From Hyphochytrium catenoides (taxonomy: Eukaryota; Sar; Hyphochytriomycetes; Hyphochytriales; Hyphochytriaceae), in NCBI GenBank assembly GCA_900088475.1, contig FLMG01000725.1, positions 1-62,938 on the forward strand: a stretch of 62,938 bases of DNA, read 5' to 3'. The notes under the pieces were generated by a model. It worked only from the letters and a program-made list of their open reading frames with translations, ran no database searches and was not told the origin of the DNA. The position numbers and the translations under genes were made by a program. Positions 20,802 to 32,284 of this stretch are shown piece after piece. Position 1 is the stretch's first letter. The number at the start of each line of letters is the position of its first letter.

Positions 20802-23800
20802 TGGTCAAGAAGAGTCGTGACCGCGGCGGTGATGATCGTTCTAATCTGAAAACCCAAACACTTCTTCTCCGCTGCTGAGCGAAAAAAAGTTAGTTCTAGT
20901 CAGTACCTCCTCTTCTGTAAGCTCAAAGTTCCAAACAATATGACTCGGACGCTTCTGGCGGACTGAGGGGGGCATTGGGACAGTTATTTATTACTCCTGG
21001 ATGATGGCCAGTCACTAACAACTGGTGTTCAAGATCTCTAACCCCTGTAAACGGTGATTCTTGGTCTTCCAAACTATTATATAATATTTATATCTCTCGG
21101 CACGCCTTGTGCTTTTGAACTCTTCCCTGTTCTACCTCTGTAGCCTCACGCTCTGAGCTCACAAGCGGGACTTATCGCGGCCCCCAGGACCCTTGATTCG
21201 TGCTCACCTTTATAACCTATAATAAGTATTGACGCTTATCAGGGTTCGTTAGAATTCAGGGTTGCGCTGCCAGATCGATGGCATCTTATATTTCAGCGAT
21301 AGACTAGAAAAAGTTCAATAGGGCGTAGAGCTTCTTGGACAGCAGCAGTGCCCATCTCTCAGAATTTTTAGATGCCCCATCACCAACGACGTCTCCGTCT
21401 TCCTCATTCATCTCCCCTCGCATCTCCTGCTTTGTCCATAGAAGGCCATCAAAGAGACGTCTTTCTCATATGAAGATTGCAGGAGATGCAGGAGGGGGGG
21501 GGCGGCCGAAAGAAGGAGGAGGTAGGAGAGGAACAACAGACATCAACCCTGTCATCGCTGCAATAGATGGGGGCCCGGGAGTCCTTCCCAATAAACGCGG
21601 AAGAGGGGGAAAACACTCTCATTACACTCAGAGAAGCAACAAGAGCAATAGCAGCAGGTAAGATAATAGAGTGATGAGGAACATAGGAGGCGGGAAAGAA
21701 AGAGACAGGCACGGCAGCTCCGGTGGTACGGTTGCGCCAGAGGAAGAGATGAATCATCATCAGAGCGGAAAGCGCTGAAGAAAGTGTCACCGGGATCTAT
21801 CTGAACCACAATTACCATCGGAGCCTCATTTTCATGAAGAGCAAGAGTAGGAGAATCGCTCCAGAACCTGCATCGCTTGCCAACCACCGGTGGAATCTAC
21901 AAACTATTCATCTCACCGTCCTGTTGTCTTCAGTAGCAGATATGATGGAAGCGGCTTCCAATTGCTCCTTTTCTACTCTCCCACACGACAGCATCTGGTG
22001 GGTAGGTGAATGAGAAGCGTCATATCGCTTGTACTCCTATCTTTTGGAGCTACTACTACCTTGAAACCAAACACCTAGACTATTCACTTGCCACGACGCT
22101 AATAAGAGAGAAACCCTCCAGCAACAGCTCCAGGAAGCTGACCCAAGGACTGCAATCTAGGTCTACAGAGGCTGAGGCAGTTTATGGAAAACCATCTCGG
22201 CAAGACGTTCAGTGGAGGCCCGAGTTCCGTCTGTAGTCTAAACGGTGCCTTGCCTATAATGGCCGATTTGCCCTTGTTAGGCGCCCGCTCTGTCTTATCT
22301 AATGCTTTAAAAAGCAGCCAAAGACCGAAAGTTCGTCCCCTAACAAATGACGGCTGGGTGGTATGCCACAGTAAACTTTATCATACAACTTTCTTTTTCA
22401 TTCCCCCTTGATACGGCTACCTACCATCACCTCTGACCGTGCGGAATTTTCATCCCACTTCAAACTCCGCATTGTTATAGCAAGCGGTCATCATTCAGAA
22501 AGTGAGGTTGTGACCGGATTTTCCCCTGCCACTCTTAAATGTTTACCGTCGTGGCCGCTGAGCATCTCCAAGCAGCAGAGGAAGGCGTTACACTAGAGGC
22601 GTGCCAAGGCTCTGGTTGGAAGTTGGTTAGGTTCCAAGGAACGGGAATTTATACAGGGATATCCGAAGCAGATTGGCGAAATATTGGGAGAGGACTTCTG
22701 CCCATAATTTTGTCAAGCATCGGCAGACAGGATAAGCGGAAGACTCGCCGCGAGCCGCGCAGTTAGCAAGAGATTGGAGCAATGACGAGCTTTCGGTGGA
22801 GGACCAAGAGTCAAACAATCATTATGGATAAATAACACATACTGCACCCTTCTCGTCGCAGTCCAGAATGAGGTCAACAATTTACTGCTGACCAGAAAGG
22901 TGGGTAGGTGATATGCTCTCCCGACGGAAATGTACCGACTAGCAGCGTGTCATTGGCAATAATACCCGCAATGCAACTGCCGCCGTGATTGAGTATCAAA
23001 GAAGTCCTCCCCGTGCTCTTGATAGAGTTAAAGCCAGGATTGAAGTCACAATTGATCAAACACCTGGCGGGTTGTTGCCAGGAAAAAGCAAAATCGAGAA
23101 GAACAGCTTTCCAGGGGAAGGTCTGTCACAGCGGTTCCCTAGGTATCCTTGTCTCTTCGTGCATGGAAGCTAGTTAGCTGACAAGACAGCTCGCTACTAA
23201 CCAGTCCTTTGTCTATTATTATAGCCCACTGGCGCTCCTTACATTTGATCTAGGAGAGTAACGTTGAGGAGACTGACTTCTTCTTGGCTGTCACCCCCCC
23301 ACCCCATCATCAGTAAAGGCTCCACCAGACAGCTGCATTGGTCACCTAGTGGCTACGTGGTGATGAAAGCCAAAGCTTCCAGGTTGATAGAAGCTGACGG
23401 CATGAAATAATATCAGTTCCCAAAAAATGGCAGACACAGTCGTTTTCCATCGTCTATGAAAGCAGAGCTCTTCGCAATTGTGGGCCGAGCGCTGTGTGTG
23501 GCTGGTATTATTCAAGCTTGTTGGGCAGAGACAACCCTGCGTGAATCCTCTTCACCGTCTAACAAATATGCGCATCACAGCGGGCCAACTTCCCGCCTCA
23601 CCATTGATTACTTTCTTACCTTTATAACATCTATAGAACCCCACTCTCTCGCAACTAGTAGCAAGCTTTTTTTGTCAAGGGGTCAATAATAATGTTCATG
23701 TTTCAAAAGGCAGGGGCATCTTCTTGCCATAACTCAGACGGCGGACAAACAGTCGGATCGTCCGTCCACGGAGCTCCAAGTCAGGATACCTACCTACTAC

Positions 23801-25411
23801 CTCGAGCCTCTTCTCGATGAAGGAACGCGATCGTTCGCTACTATCTGCTTGCTGTTGTCTCCTCCTTGCTGAAAAACACCTGTTCATTGTTGCGTGAGGG
23901 CATATCTGCCTCCATCATCAGCGCTGAAGTATGTCCTAGATCGGTCCGTTTGCAGATTCAGAAGAGGCAGCAACGGCTGATAAAGGCAGCAGTCTGCGCT
24001 GTCTTGCTCTGCAGCTGGCTGTCGTCTGTCACATTCTGGCTGCTGCGGGGCCGTACAAATAGAACTACAAGGGCACATTCCTGACGACCACGCCAGATAC
24101 AACACTCCTCCCTCCTCCAGCAGCAGGCAGGAGAGGGTCGTGCTTTGTCGTGCTGTTCTTCTTCATTCCCTTGTAAACTGCTGCTAATAGGAACGCAGAA
24201 ATTCACCACCTGCGGACTATGCTCACACATCAGCGGACGTGAGTCAACGAAGCTGTGAACACTATATTGATTATATGTATGGGGAAGCATGACGGTCACC
24301 AAGTTCGCTATCGTTTCTATGAGTAGAGAGATCCTTCACAATGGAGGAGTTCCTAGGCACTTTTCATCTCTTTGGGTTTGTGGGTTTGGGGGACAGGGAA
24401 GAGAGACAAACACATCACCCATCGCCCACAAACACTCCTTGCGGCACTACAGTAATAGTCTATTTTTATAGCCTTTTTATAAAGACAATCACCCAATAAT
24501 AAAACTAGCTTTCCTGCACAACCCAATACATTCATTCATGACCGGGTGGTGCCGAACTCTATAAGGCTTAGAACCTAGGAATCAGCCAAGACGGGGGAAA
24601 AAATGATGGTGAGGGTCAAGTCGATGTTTCTAATAAGGCCTTCTTCGTAAATAAATAGGAGTAGGTTCTAAATAAGACTGAAACATTAGGTCAACGTAAA
24701 GGTGCAGCTGTTATTCTTAGGACTTACAAAGAGCAGGCTCAGTTATTCTAACGATAAACGCAGTAGGAGCTTTTACCTGTAAACTGGTTGTCGCAGAATG
24801 GGTGTTGCACTGTTTGTGGCAGGACGTGAAGGTGGAAGTAAGGCTATGTACAGTAGGCCTTCCTATAATAAGGCTGGCTTTATGAGTTATTTAGTTCTTA
24901 TTGCCCTGTGATCTTCCCCCGTTTTTTAGTTCCATCTTTACTCACAAAGGGCAATGTTTCTTTCCTATAGGTAGAGCCTACGAAAGAGCGAGGGTTATTG
25001 CAGGAATGAAATCATTGAAATCTTTCAAGAACATAAACAGAACATGCAACACCCTTCAAAACGCAGACGCCCTGCTTTCAACAGTTTTTTTTATTGCGGA
25101 ACCCTGCTGCAAGAACTCTGACGAACTGCTGGAGCTCAGAAGAGAACAAGAGCTTCACAAGCCAATCTTCTTCGTGGTGGATCATCACCCTTCTTCTTCC
25201 TTCGTGCAGCGGCCCTGAGATATGCAGCCCTGTCGCAGTTGGCAAGCTGTCAAGGAAGCAGTCAGACGGAGACGCTAGCTACTCTTGCCGCAGGAGCACT
25301 GGATCGCAACTGCTGCATTGGCTTTTTGCGCAGGAGGATGCCTTCATCATCATCGGGCCGTACCAGTTTCTCTTGATAATATAGCCCTTCAAAATAACCT
25401 AGGAAAGAAGG
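20802..25411. other. Intergenic, 4.6 kb
   Basis: No gene is supported between array members A and B. I looked for a fourth bZIP-like copy (coiled coil plus GDR motif) and found none. Short open frames are unconvincing, apart from the weak candidate at 23456. Confidence 0.5.
23456..23689 (+). CDS. Possible small secreted protein
   Basis: A 77-codon ATG frame whose start (MKAELFAIVGRALCVAGII then QACWA) looks like a signal peptide with a plausible cleavage after CWA. The mature part is Ser/Thr-rich with no cysteines. There is no supporting context, and it may be random. Confidence 0.2.
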   Translation: MKAELFAIVGRALCVAGIIQACWAETTLRESSSPSNKYAHHSGPTSRLTIDYFLTFITSIEPHSLATSSKLFLSRGQ

Positions 25412-26462
25412 ATGATGGACATCTGTCTTTTGGAGACGGTACAACCACCACCATCATCATCATGCCTCCGGGTACCTCTTACCAGCAGGGATGGCCCTGG
25501 TCCTAACAGTCGAAAGTCAGCCAGGATCCGAATCGACGCTACTGATGTCGACCCCAAGGAGAGAAAAGAGGACGAAGAGAAGAAGAGTACCAGCACTAAA
25601 AGCGGAGGAAAGAAACGGCTACGCCGGAATAGATCAGCCCGTTACAAGGCTCTTGAAAAGCAAATTCGAGTGGCTGAGGAGTACCAGCGATCCTTACTAC
25701 GGCGACTAGAACGAAACTCTTGCCCTTCTTTCGGCGCCGAGCCTCGGCTTGGAATGTCCACGGATATCACCTCAATAAGGAGGTTCCGAGAACAATGCGT
25801 AGACACCATGGTGCGTGCAGCAAACATTGAAGCATTCGATAGTACCTGCCTGCCGATGTTCCATGACACGTGCACGGTGGTCCATGATGTCATGCCTAGC
25901 AGGTCGTCTCTGTGTCCTCCATACGATGAGCAAGCGCTTGGGGCTGGCTTCTCGAAGGGGCCTATGGCGATGAAGCAAGCCTGGTATGATAGCTTCCAAC
26001 TAGTTATGACGCGTGGCAGTGGTTCCATTGCCTAACACTTTCTGCTTTCCAGGATGACCTACACCTCCACCTTTCTATGGTTCCAGTTCAATGTTATCAA
26101 GTTGGTGAGCTTCGATCCTAGAGGTGACCGCATGCTGTGTGTTGGCACTCTGCAAGGCCTTACAGCCGGGGGAACGGGGGCAGCCTCTGGCCTTTTGCCC
26201 TCCGATGAGGGCTCTGCGCAGCAGGTATTCAACGGCTTGGAGCTAAGCACGCTCTTCATATGAGAAACAGACGAGAGCTAGCTTCAAGATACTAACAGTC
26301 ACTTTTTATTCGTGGTCAACAAAGGCCGAGGAACAGAGTCATGGGAAGCTGATTGAAGTGCGGGAAGCTTTATTATACGTCTTTTCTCCCCAGAATAGGA
26401 TCACCTTCACTCGGGCGATCTTCAACTATGAAGATAAGACTTGCATGGGTCTATTGATGTGA
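25412..26462 (+). CDS. Divergent bZIP-like protein, array member B
   Basis: Three exons by my model: 25412-25983, 26053-26224 and 26325-26462; 293 residues, ending TGA. Intron 1 (69 nt, with CCTAAC before TTTCCAG) splits the same Trp codon as in members A and C. Intron 2 (100 nt) has a TACTAAC branch site; without it the frame stops at 26263. Residues ~66-101 form a basic stretch and zipper (KKRLRRNRSARYKALEKQ, then IRVAEEYQRSLLRRLE) collinear with member C; the invariant basic-region Asn is replaced by Lys. The C-terminal part carries RRFREQCVDTMVRA, TCTVVHDVMP, KLVSFDPRGDRMLCVG and, in exon 3, EVREALLYVFSPQNRITF. The last segment resembles the end of the NTF2/SnoaL-like region in oomycete bZIPs. 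It is a likely transcription regulator with changed or lost base recognition. Confidence 0.75.
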
Positions 26463-28811
26463 CAGGATAAGCTGTCTCGGCCACCACTAGTGGGAAATGA
26501 ACAACAAATGGCCTTTCGACGGCTTTCCTCCTTGAGGACGTTGTAATGAACGGGCGCTCGAAGCTAGGAGCGAAAGTTCAAAGTAGTACCGAGATGATGT
26601 GACCCAAGAGAACGACGCAATAGATTTGGCAGAGTACTATAGTAGATAAGTTCTGCCAAGGTTGGGTTTATCTATCCGGGCAATCAGGAAGTGACTAACC
26701 GTAGCTAGTAAATGGACCGCCTACCTTCAAGTGAGCCTCTGCAATTGTATATAAAGCAACAGTGAGTCTTCCTTAGACTCTGAAAATGTTCTAAGGGTCA
26801 ATATTCAATACTTGTACATGTCTTTGAACTCCTTCATGAAGTCCATGGATAATTTGAAAGGAAGTGACTAATGGATCCTGGTTGCGGTTCATTACTTAGC
26901 GCCACCATGAAAATCCGGCCGCTAAGTTCAGCATACTACTTCCATTATTGACAAGGATGGAGCTAATAGAATTTTTAAGAGATTAGGGGCATGATGGTAG
27001 CGATTGCTAATATGCTAACTGTCTGCTACTGAAAGTCACTAGGAAACCAGGACTGGATTATAACAGTCTTTGAAGACTAGACGACTATCCTCTCTGAGGA
27101 ACATCGGTCTATTCTCTGAAAGATAACCTGGTGAATGATGGTTGAGCAAATAGGGCCAAGGGTCGGTAGACCAAATGGGAACGTCCAACAGGGGGGAAGA
27201 GGTATGCAAATAGCATGAAGAATGAAAAGCCTTAGGACAGCGTAAGATGAAGGTTCAGTGGATGCTATGTATTTGATGGCCCTTCTACAGTCATCAGTTT
27301 ATATAGAGAGATCCTCAAGAAGCGTGATAGCATTTTCTTCACCGTCCTTCTCTGTCTGTAGGGCTGTCTGACGGGGAGCGAGCGGCGAGCGTTCCGCTTC
27401 GTAGACCACAATAAAGTCTCACATAACTTCATCTTCCTGTTGTTCGGGTACTCTCCTAAGCGTGAAAATGGCTTCCGGCGACGGCTGTCGGCAGGGCCGT
27501 AGATAGTCCTCCATCAAGGCAAAGCAAACTAACATCTGTAAACTCAGAAGTGAGGAGACCGAGTGAGATAGAAAAAAGACCCACCAATTATTTGAATGAA
27601 GAATGACAATCGCCTTTCTTCTTTGTATCATTCAGCTCCACTCAGACCAGGCGGGAAGCCTCCTCTTCCTCTTTTCTGGGTCCGACCCTCATCTCATGCA
27701 AGATATAGCATCCAACAAGGGGTTCGAGAGTGAAGAAGGAAGAAGGTAAACGGGTTGGGCAGAGCTCTAACGGAGGAAGCAGCAGGTCAGCCTTGCTGAT
27801 ATTGCCTAGCATCATTATTTTTAATAACAATATTTGGCATGACTGATCTTGCTGGGAAAGGCCAGTCTCAAGAAGCAAACTAAGAATGGCGGATGTGATG
27901 AGGGGATCGACCAGTAGTAGGAGGAGATGCGGCATTCAAATGGCTGCTGATGGTGCCGATGAGAACACAGGCCACGATATCCTAGTGGAAGAGCTTCGTA
28001 CGTACCGCCACCAGCACCATATAACAACATTGCCTTTAGCGTTCATTGTCACAACGGTCTTACCTTGCAGCCCTGCTTGTCGATACTAGTGTCCTGCCTC
28101 TTTGTGGTCCGACTTGGTACTATTATCCTCAGCTTTGAGCTGCCAGCAAGCTGTTGCACACTCTCATGGTTGCCTGATAATAATAAGTGCACCGTTGTTG
28201 ACCTTGAGCGTCGAACAAAAGAGGCCGTTTCACCCTTTCCATCTAACGGGTGAAAGCTTCAGGCTGCAACAATTCTTGCAAAGATTCGCAAGATTCCATT
28301 CGTTCTTCATATTATCAAACTTGTACGGTTCCTGAAAGATACAAGTTGCAACTATCACCCTCAGCCTTGGATCCACGCGCCATCACAGAGAAAATGCCCC
28401 TTCAGTGCGTCCTCCTCTTCTTCAGCCTCTTCTTCTGCAGTCCAGGCAGGTCATGGCCTTCATCGATCCATCTGAGGCGTCTCTTCTGATGCAGCAGCAA
28501 GAGAAGAAGAATCTGCTGCTTATTACCTTGTTGTGCCTCAGTCCAGCAGCAGCAGCGGCCGGTCCCCGCTGTCGTCCCTCATCCACATCAGAAAGCAAGG
28601 CAGCACCACCACGACGACAGGCGTCGTATTGAAGAAAGACCTACCAAGAACACTGGTGGGAGGTAGCGATGGCTCTAACTGATTAGCTCTACAGAGGAGA
28701 AGGGGGCGAATGTCATTATTGTCGGGGGGGGGGAGCGTCTTCCACGAGTATTCTGGAGGCTAATCATTAGCAGCACAACCACTACCAACAGCACAGCTAG
28801 TGCTGCCGGAC
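26463..28811. other. Intergenic between array members B and C
   Basis: No supportable gene in ~2.3 kb and no recognisable repeat. Open frames are short and lack domain signatures. Confidence 0.5.
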
Positions 28812-30248
28812 ATGGAGCAGCACGAGGATAGCTTACAGCAGCTGTTGGCTGGCGCAGCAGGAGAAGGGAGCTATTTTTCCTCTTCGCCGCCTTCTTCGCC
28901 GCTGTCCTCCATAGTACATGCCCTCACCCAGGAGGAGGTAACCGGAACAGAAGATGCCATTACTTTGCTCACCGGCAGTCCCTCTTGGAGGCGAATAGAT
29001 ACTTCACCCTTCATCGCCAACATATACTTAGGGATCGCGCCAGCTGAAGTAGCTCAAACATTAGAGACTGGACGAGAAGGGAGAAAGTGGTGGCAAGAGG
29101 AACAAATTGAGCGGAGCATAAATGTAAAGGAAGGAAAAGCTTTAGATTACGATGGTGGTTCCCTGGTGAATACATTGCATTCTGGACACCGCGTAGTTTC
29201 TTCTTCTGATATCCCAAGAAGACAAACTCACTCCTCCTCCGCGCCTGCCTCACGCATAGAAACATTCAGGTAAGGAGACTGATGACAGACCGTGAGGGAG
29301 GTGCGATAAATGTAAGGGTTAGCTAAGGTTGGCTCTTCGTCCTCCTTTGAAACACATCTCCTCATTAGGGAGCAGAATGCCGCAGCCTGTCGGCGGTATC
29401 GGCAAAAGCAACAAGCGAGAAAACAGAGTCTGGAACGGCAGCTCAAGATAGCAGAGGCGCGACACTATCAGCTAAAGAAACAACTGGAGGAGCAAGCTTT
29501 CGGAAGCTCCAGAAGGCTCTTGGCCCCTAGATCACAGGCTCAAGCTATTTGTAGTCATCGCAGGAAGATCATTATGGAGAGCCTTGCCGTTGCCTATGTT
29601 GGCAATGTCAGGTTCGCCAATATACTGCATGAAGACTGCCTTCTAATAGAGCCAACGCATGAGGTGGCCGGCTCATCAAGCATTATAAGCCAATGGTTCG
29701 TATGCATCCTTGCCGCCTAGCTTCCGCTGAGAACTAAAAGCTGAAGCGCTCCTCTGCCGCGTTGAATCTTCAGGGAAGAGTCCAAAAGCAAGTTGACGGA
29801 TCAAAGTTTTCGAGACGTACACCTCTGTGCCCTAGATCCCAGGGGTGACCGCTTTCGGGTCGATTGGGTGCACGAAGGATATGTAGCCGGTGATCTATGT
29901 CTCTCCGACGGCTACTGGCAGAAAGCTCTTTCCATCAACAATCCAACGGTGATCATGCCATTAGATGGCTCTTCATCGAATGTCTCATCACAAGGCGGAT
30001 CGCGGCCAATGCCTGGAAAAGCCCACAATCAGCATAGTCAAGAAATACCTGCCATAGATAACATCCAAGAGGTGCGATGGGCTGTAGAAGTATCGATAAG
30101 GTCATACTATACGTTCGGAACAGACAATCGTGTGACGGTGCTAGTCCGAGGCACTTCTTGTCATCCCGTCGTCCGCGTTGAGCTTCCCAATGGAAAGCAG
30201 CAGCGGCTTGTTATTGAAAATTCAGCTGTTGCTGCGCTCATAGCCTAG
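28812..30248 (+). CDS. bZIP transcription factor, array member C (canonical basic region)
   Basis: Three exons: 28812-29269, 29369-29695 and 29774-30248. Introns are 99 nt (GTAAGG..TTAG) and 78 nt (GTTCGT..CTTCAG); 419 residues, ending TAG. Exon 2 opens with the basic region EQNAAACRRYRQKQQ, which keeps the Asn-x7-Arg signature (N156, R164). The zipper follows in register (first Leu ten residues after the Arg; KQSLERQLKIAEARHYQL). Intron 2 splits the same Trp codon as in members A and B. The C-terminal region carries RDVHLCALDPRGDRFRVD and DNRVTVLVRG. N-terminal residues 1-150 are acidic and Ser/Pro-rich, possibly an activation region. This is expected to bind DNA as a dimer in the nucleus, possibly with A or B. 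The frame stays open for 75 codons after the TAG. Confidence 0.82.
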
Positions 30249-32284
30249 TGGGTGACGACGTCGGGATCTCAAGCATCGGCAACCGAGGCAATACATTACC
30301 TAAGAGAGTGTCCATTGATTTATGCATACCTCCTCGTTTGCAATGGGCACACCGCGGCCGCCTCTTGTTGCAGCAGCCTCAACACTGCAGGTCTCTTTCC
30401 TCCTAAGCTATCGATTGGTTGCTGCTGTGATGACTACCGCGCCTCTACAATGAAGATGTCAGTGCTATTGAGTTAAATTGAGACTATTCTTTGCTCCTCA
30501 GTCGCCAGCATCCTACCCGTGATTGACCAGTCCCACCATCATCAATCGTTAAGGTACCTCTTATCATCAGTAGACGGCGATGACAAGAATGTCATCACTG
30601 TCTTCTCTCTATAGCTGCTGGACCTGCCCTAAGATGACTACTGGACGAAACATAACCATCATCGCACACATTTTCTTCCTTCTCTATCGTATGACATCAG
30701 GCATGTGTGTCCAATGCCTTCTGTGGGGTTGACAGCGGGCAGTTCTGCTATTAATCTTACGTTCCATGTGGGGTGGGGGGAAATAAGGCTCTTACCCACA
30801 GACTTGAATGATAGAAGAAGACTATGCCTGTGAACTATGATGTTCTGCTTGGGATGATTAACCGCGTACGGGAGTCTGTGCTTGCAAGGTTATGCTATGA
30901 GCAGCTACCAATGCTCTTCTACGCCTTTATGAGCTGAAAATGCGTGAGATAGAAGGGCATTTCAAGTGGGAGGGCAGGAAGCCATTATTTGGAGCGAGTG
31001 CCGAGCCACGACAGCATGCAAGTGGGCAAGCGTCAGGGTGCACCAACGCGGCTACCGTGAGTCCCTGTGCGCTTCAAAGCTCTGCAGACTCGCATCTAGT
31101 TGAGAAGTGATGCTACTGGGTCATCTCCAAGCCTCATACTAGAAATACAGTCCTGATGATTCATCAACGGGCAACTTCGTAGTGGTTACTTCTTCTCGTA
31201 CACCTAATTAGTTGCTACCAATACATTATTGGGATGTGAACGTAATGGTAAGTCATGCAAAGGAGATGAAAGAGCGATGATATGGAGGACGGAAGTAACC
31301 CGTGAATGAAGACAAAGCTAAGGAGGTCTTCGGTGGGACTGATTAATAGGACTGGACGGAGGTAGGAGAGTTAGAAGATTACGCCTTGCCATTCTGTGCA
31401 GCTACAAGCATGAAGCTACGCTAACTAAGCAGAGAGAGCAGGAAAGAGCAGGAAAGAGCTATCGACGCCTCTAAAGGAGAGAAGACGAAGGAGGAGTGCA
31501 GCCAAGATTAGTCGGAGACCGGGAAACCCCGAAGCAGCTAGGGAGAGACGGATCCGCAACGTGGAGTGAAGAACATAGGGAGAAAGAACCCGCAGCTTTG
31601 ACGAGACCAAAAGCTGGGATATCATGGCATGCAGGACAACAGGTAGAGCACCTTTTGCCCCAGTAAATCATTCCCTGATGAGTCAGGCGGTCAGACATCC
31701 TGTGCGGAGGGTAAGGAAAAGAAGAAGTACCGTCATTAGAGTTAGAGAAAGATGGGTCACCAGCATTTCTTATAAACAGGAAAAGCCGTTACATCCAGCC
31801 CAAACCCGTGGGATTATTCTGTCCTATCATTGACCCACAGAGAGAGTCCGTTACATTGAACTGTTTGTTGGTTGTGCTGGGAGGAGCCACTGGGACCGGA
31901 AGCTCTCTATGGTTAGTGATGAGTGATAGAAGGGAACTTCCCTTGCAAACCGAGGAAAGACGAGTGGCACTTGAAGTTCACAAAGTAAATGGAAGAATAG
32001 GAAGAAGGGATTGAAGAGAAAAGCACTGCTGCGGGGCGGTGAAGAGAAACAAGGACGCCAGTCTCCAAACAGCAGCCACCCCATACAAATAGGATTGGTC
32101 TCCCGATGGTCTCACTTGACTGCTCAGCTTGTCATGAGTCTTGACAAATATCCTTCTTTTTCGTTGGCTACCGCCATACAGAGTACGAGTCATCATTGGC
32201 CCCGTTGGCTGGCACTTTAGAGGCAGATCGCATGCTTGGCTTGCTCCCCTCATTTACTCAAAGATCACGCTTCCCTGATGCGCC
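30249..32284. other. Intergenic
   Basis: No gene is supported. An open frame continues in phase with member C to 30476 after its TAG. The remainder holds only short, featureless frames. Confidence 0.5.

Noticed and set aside
20802-25411. A fourth bZIP-like copy between members A and B
   Set aside because: No DxRGDR-type motif or zipper in any frame; only unrelated short frames.
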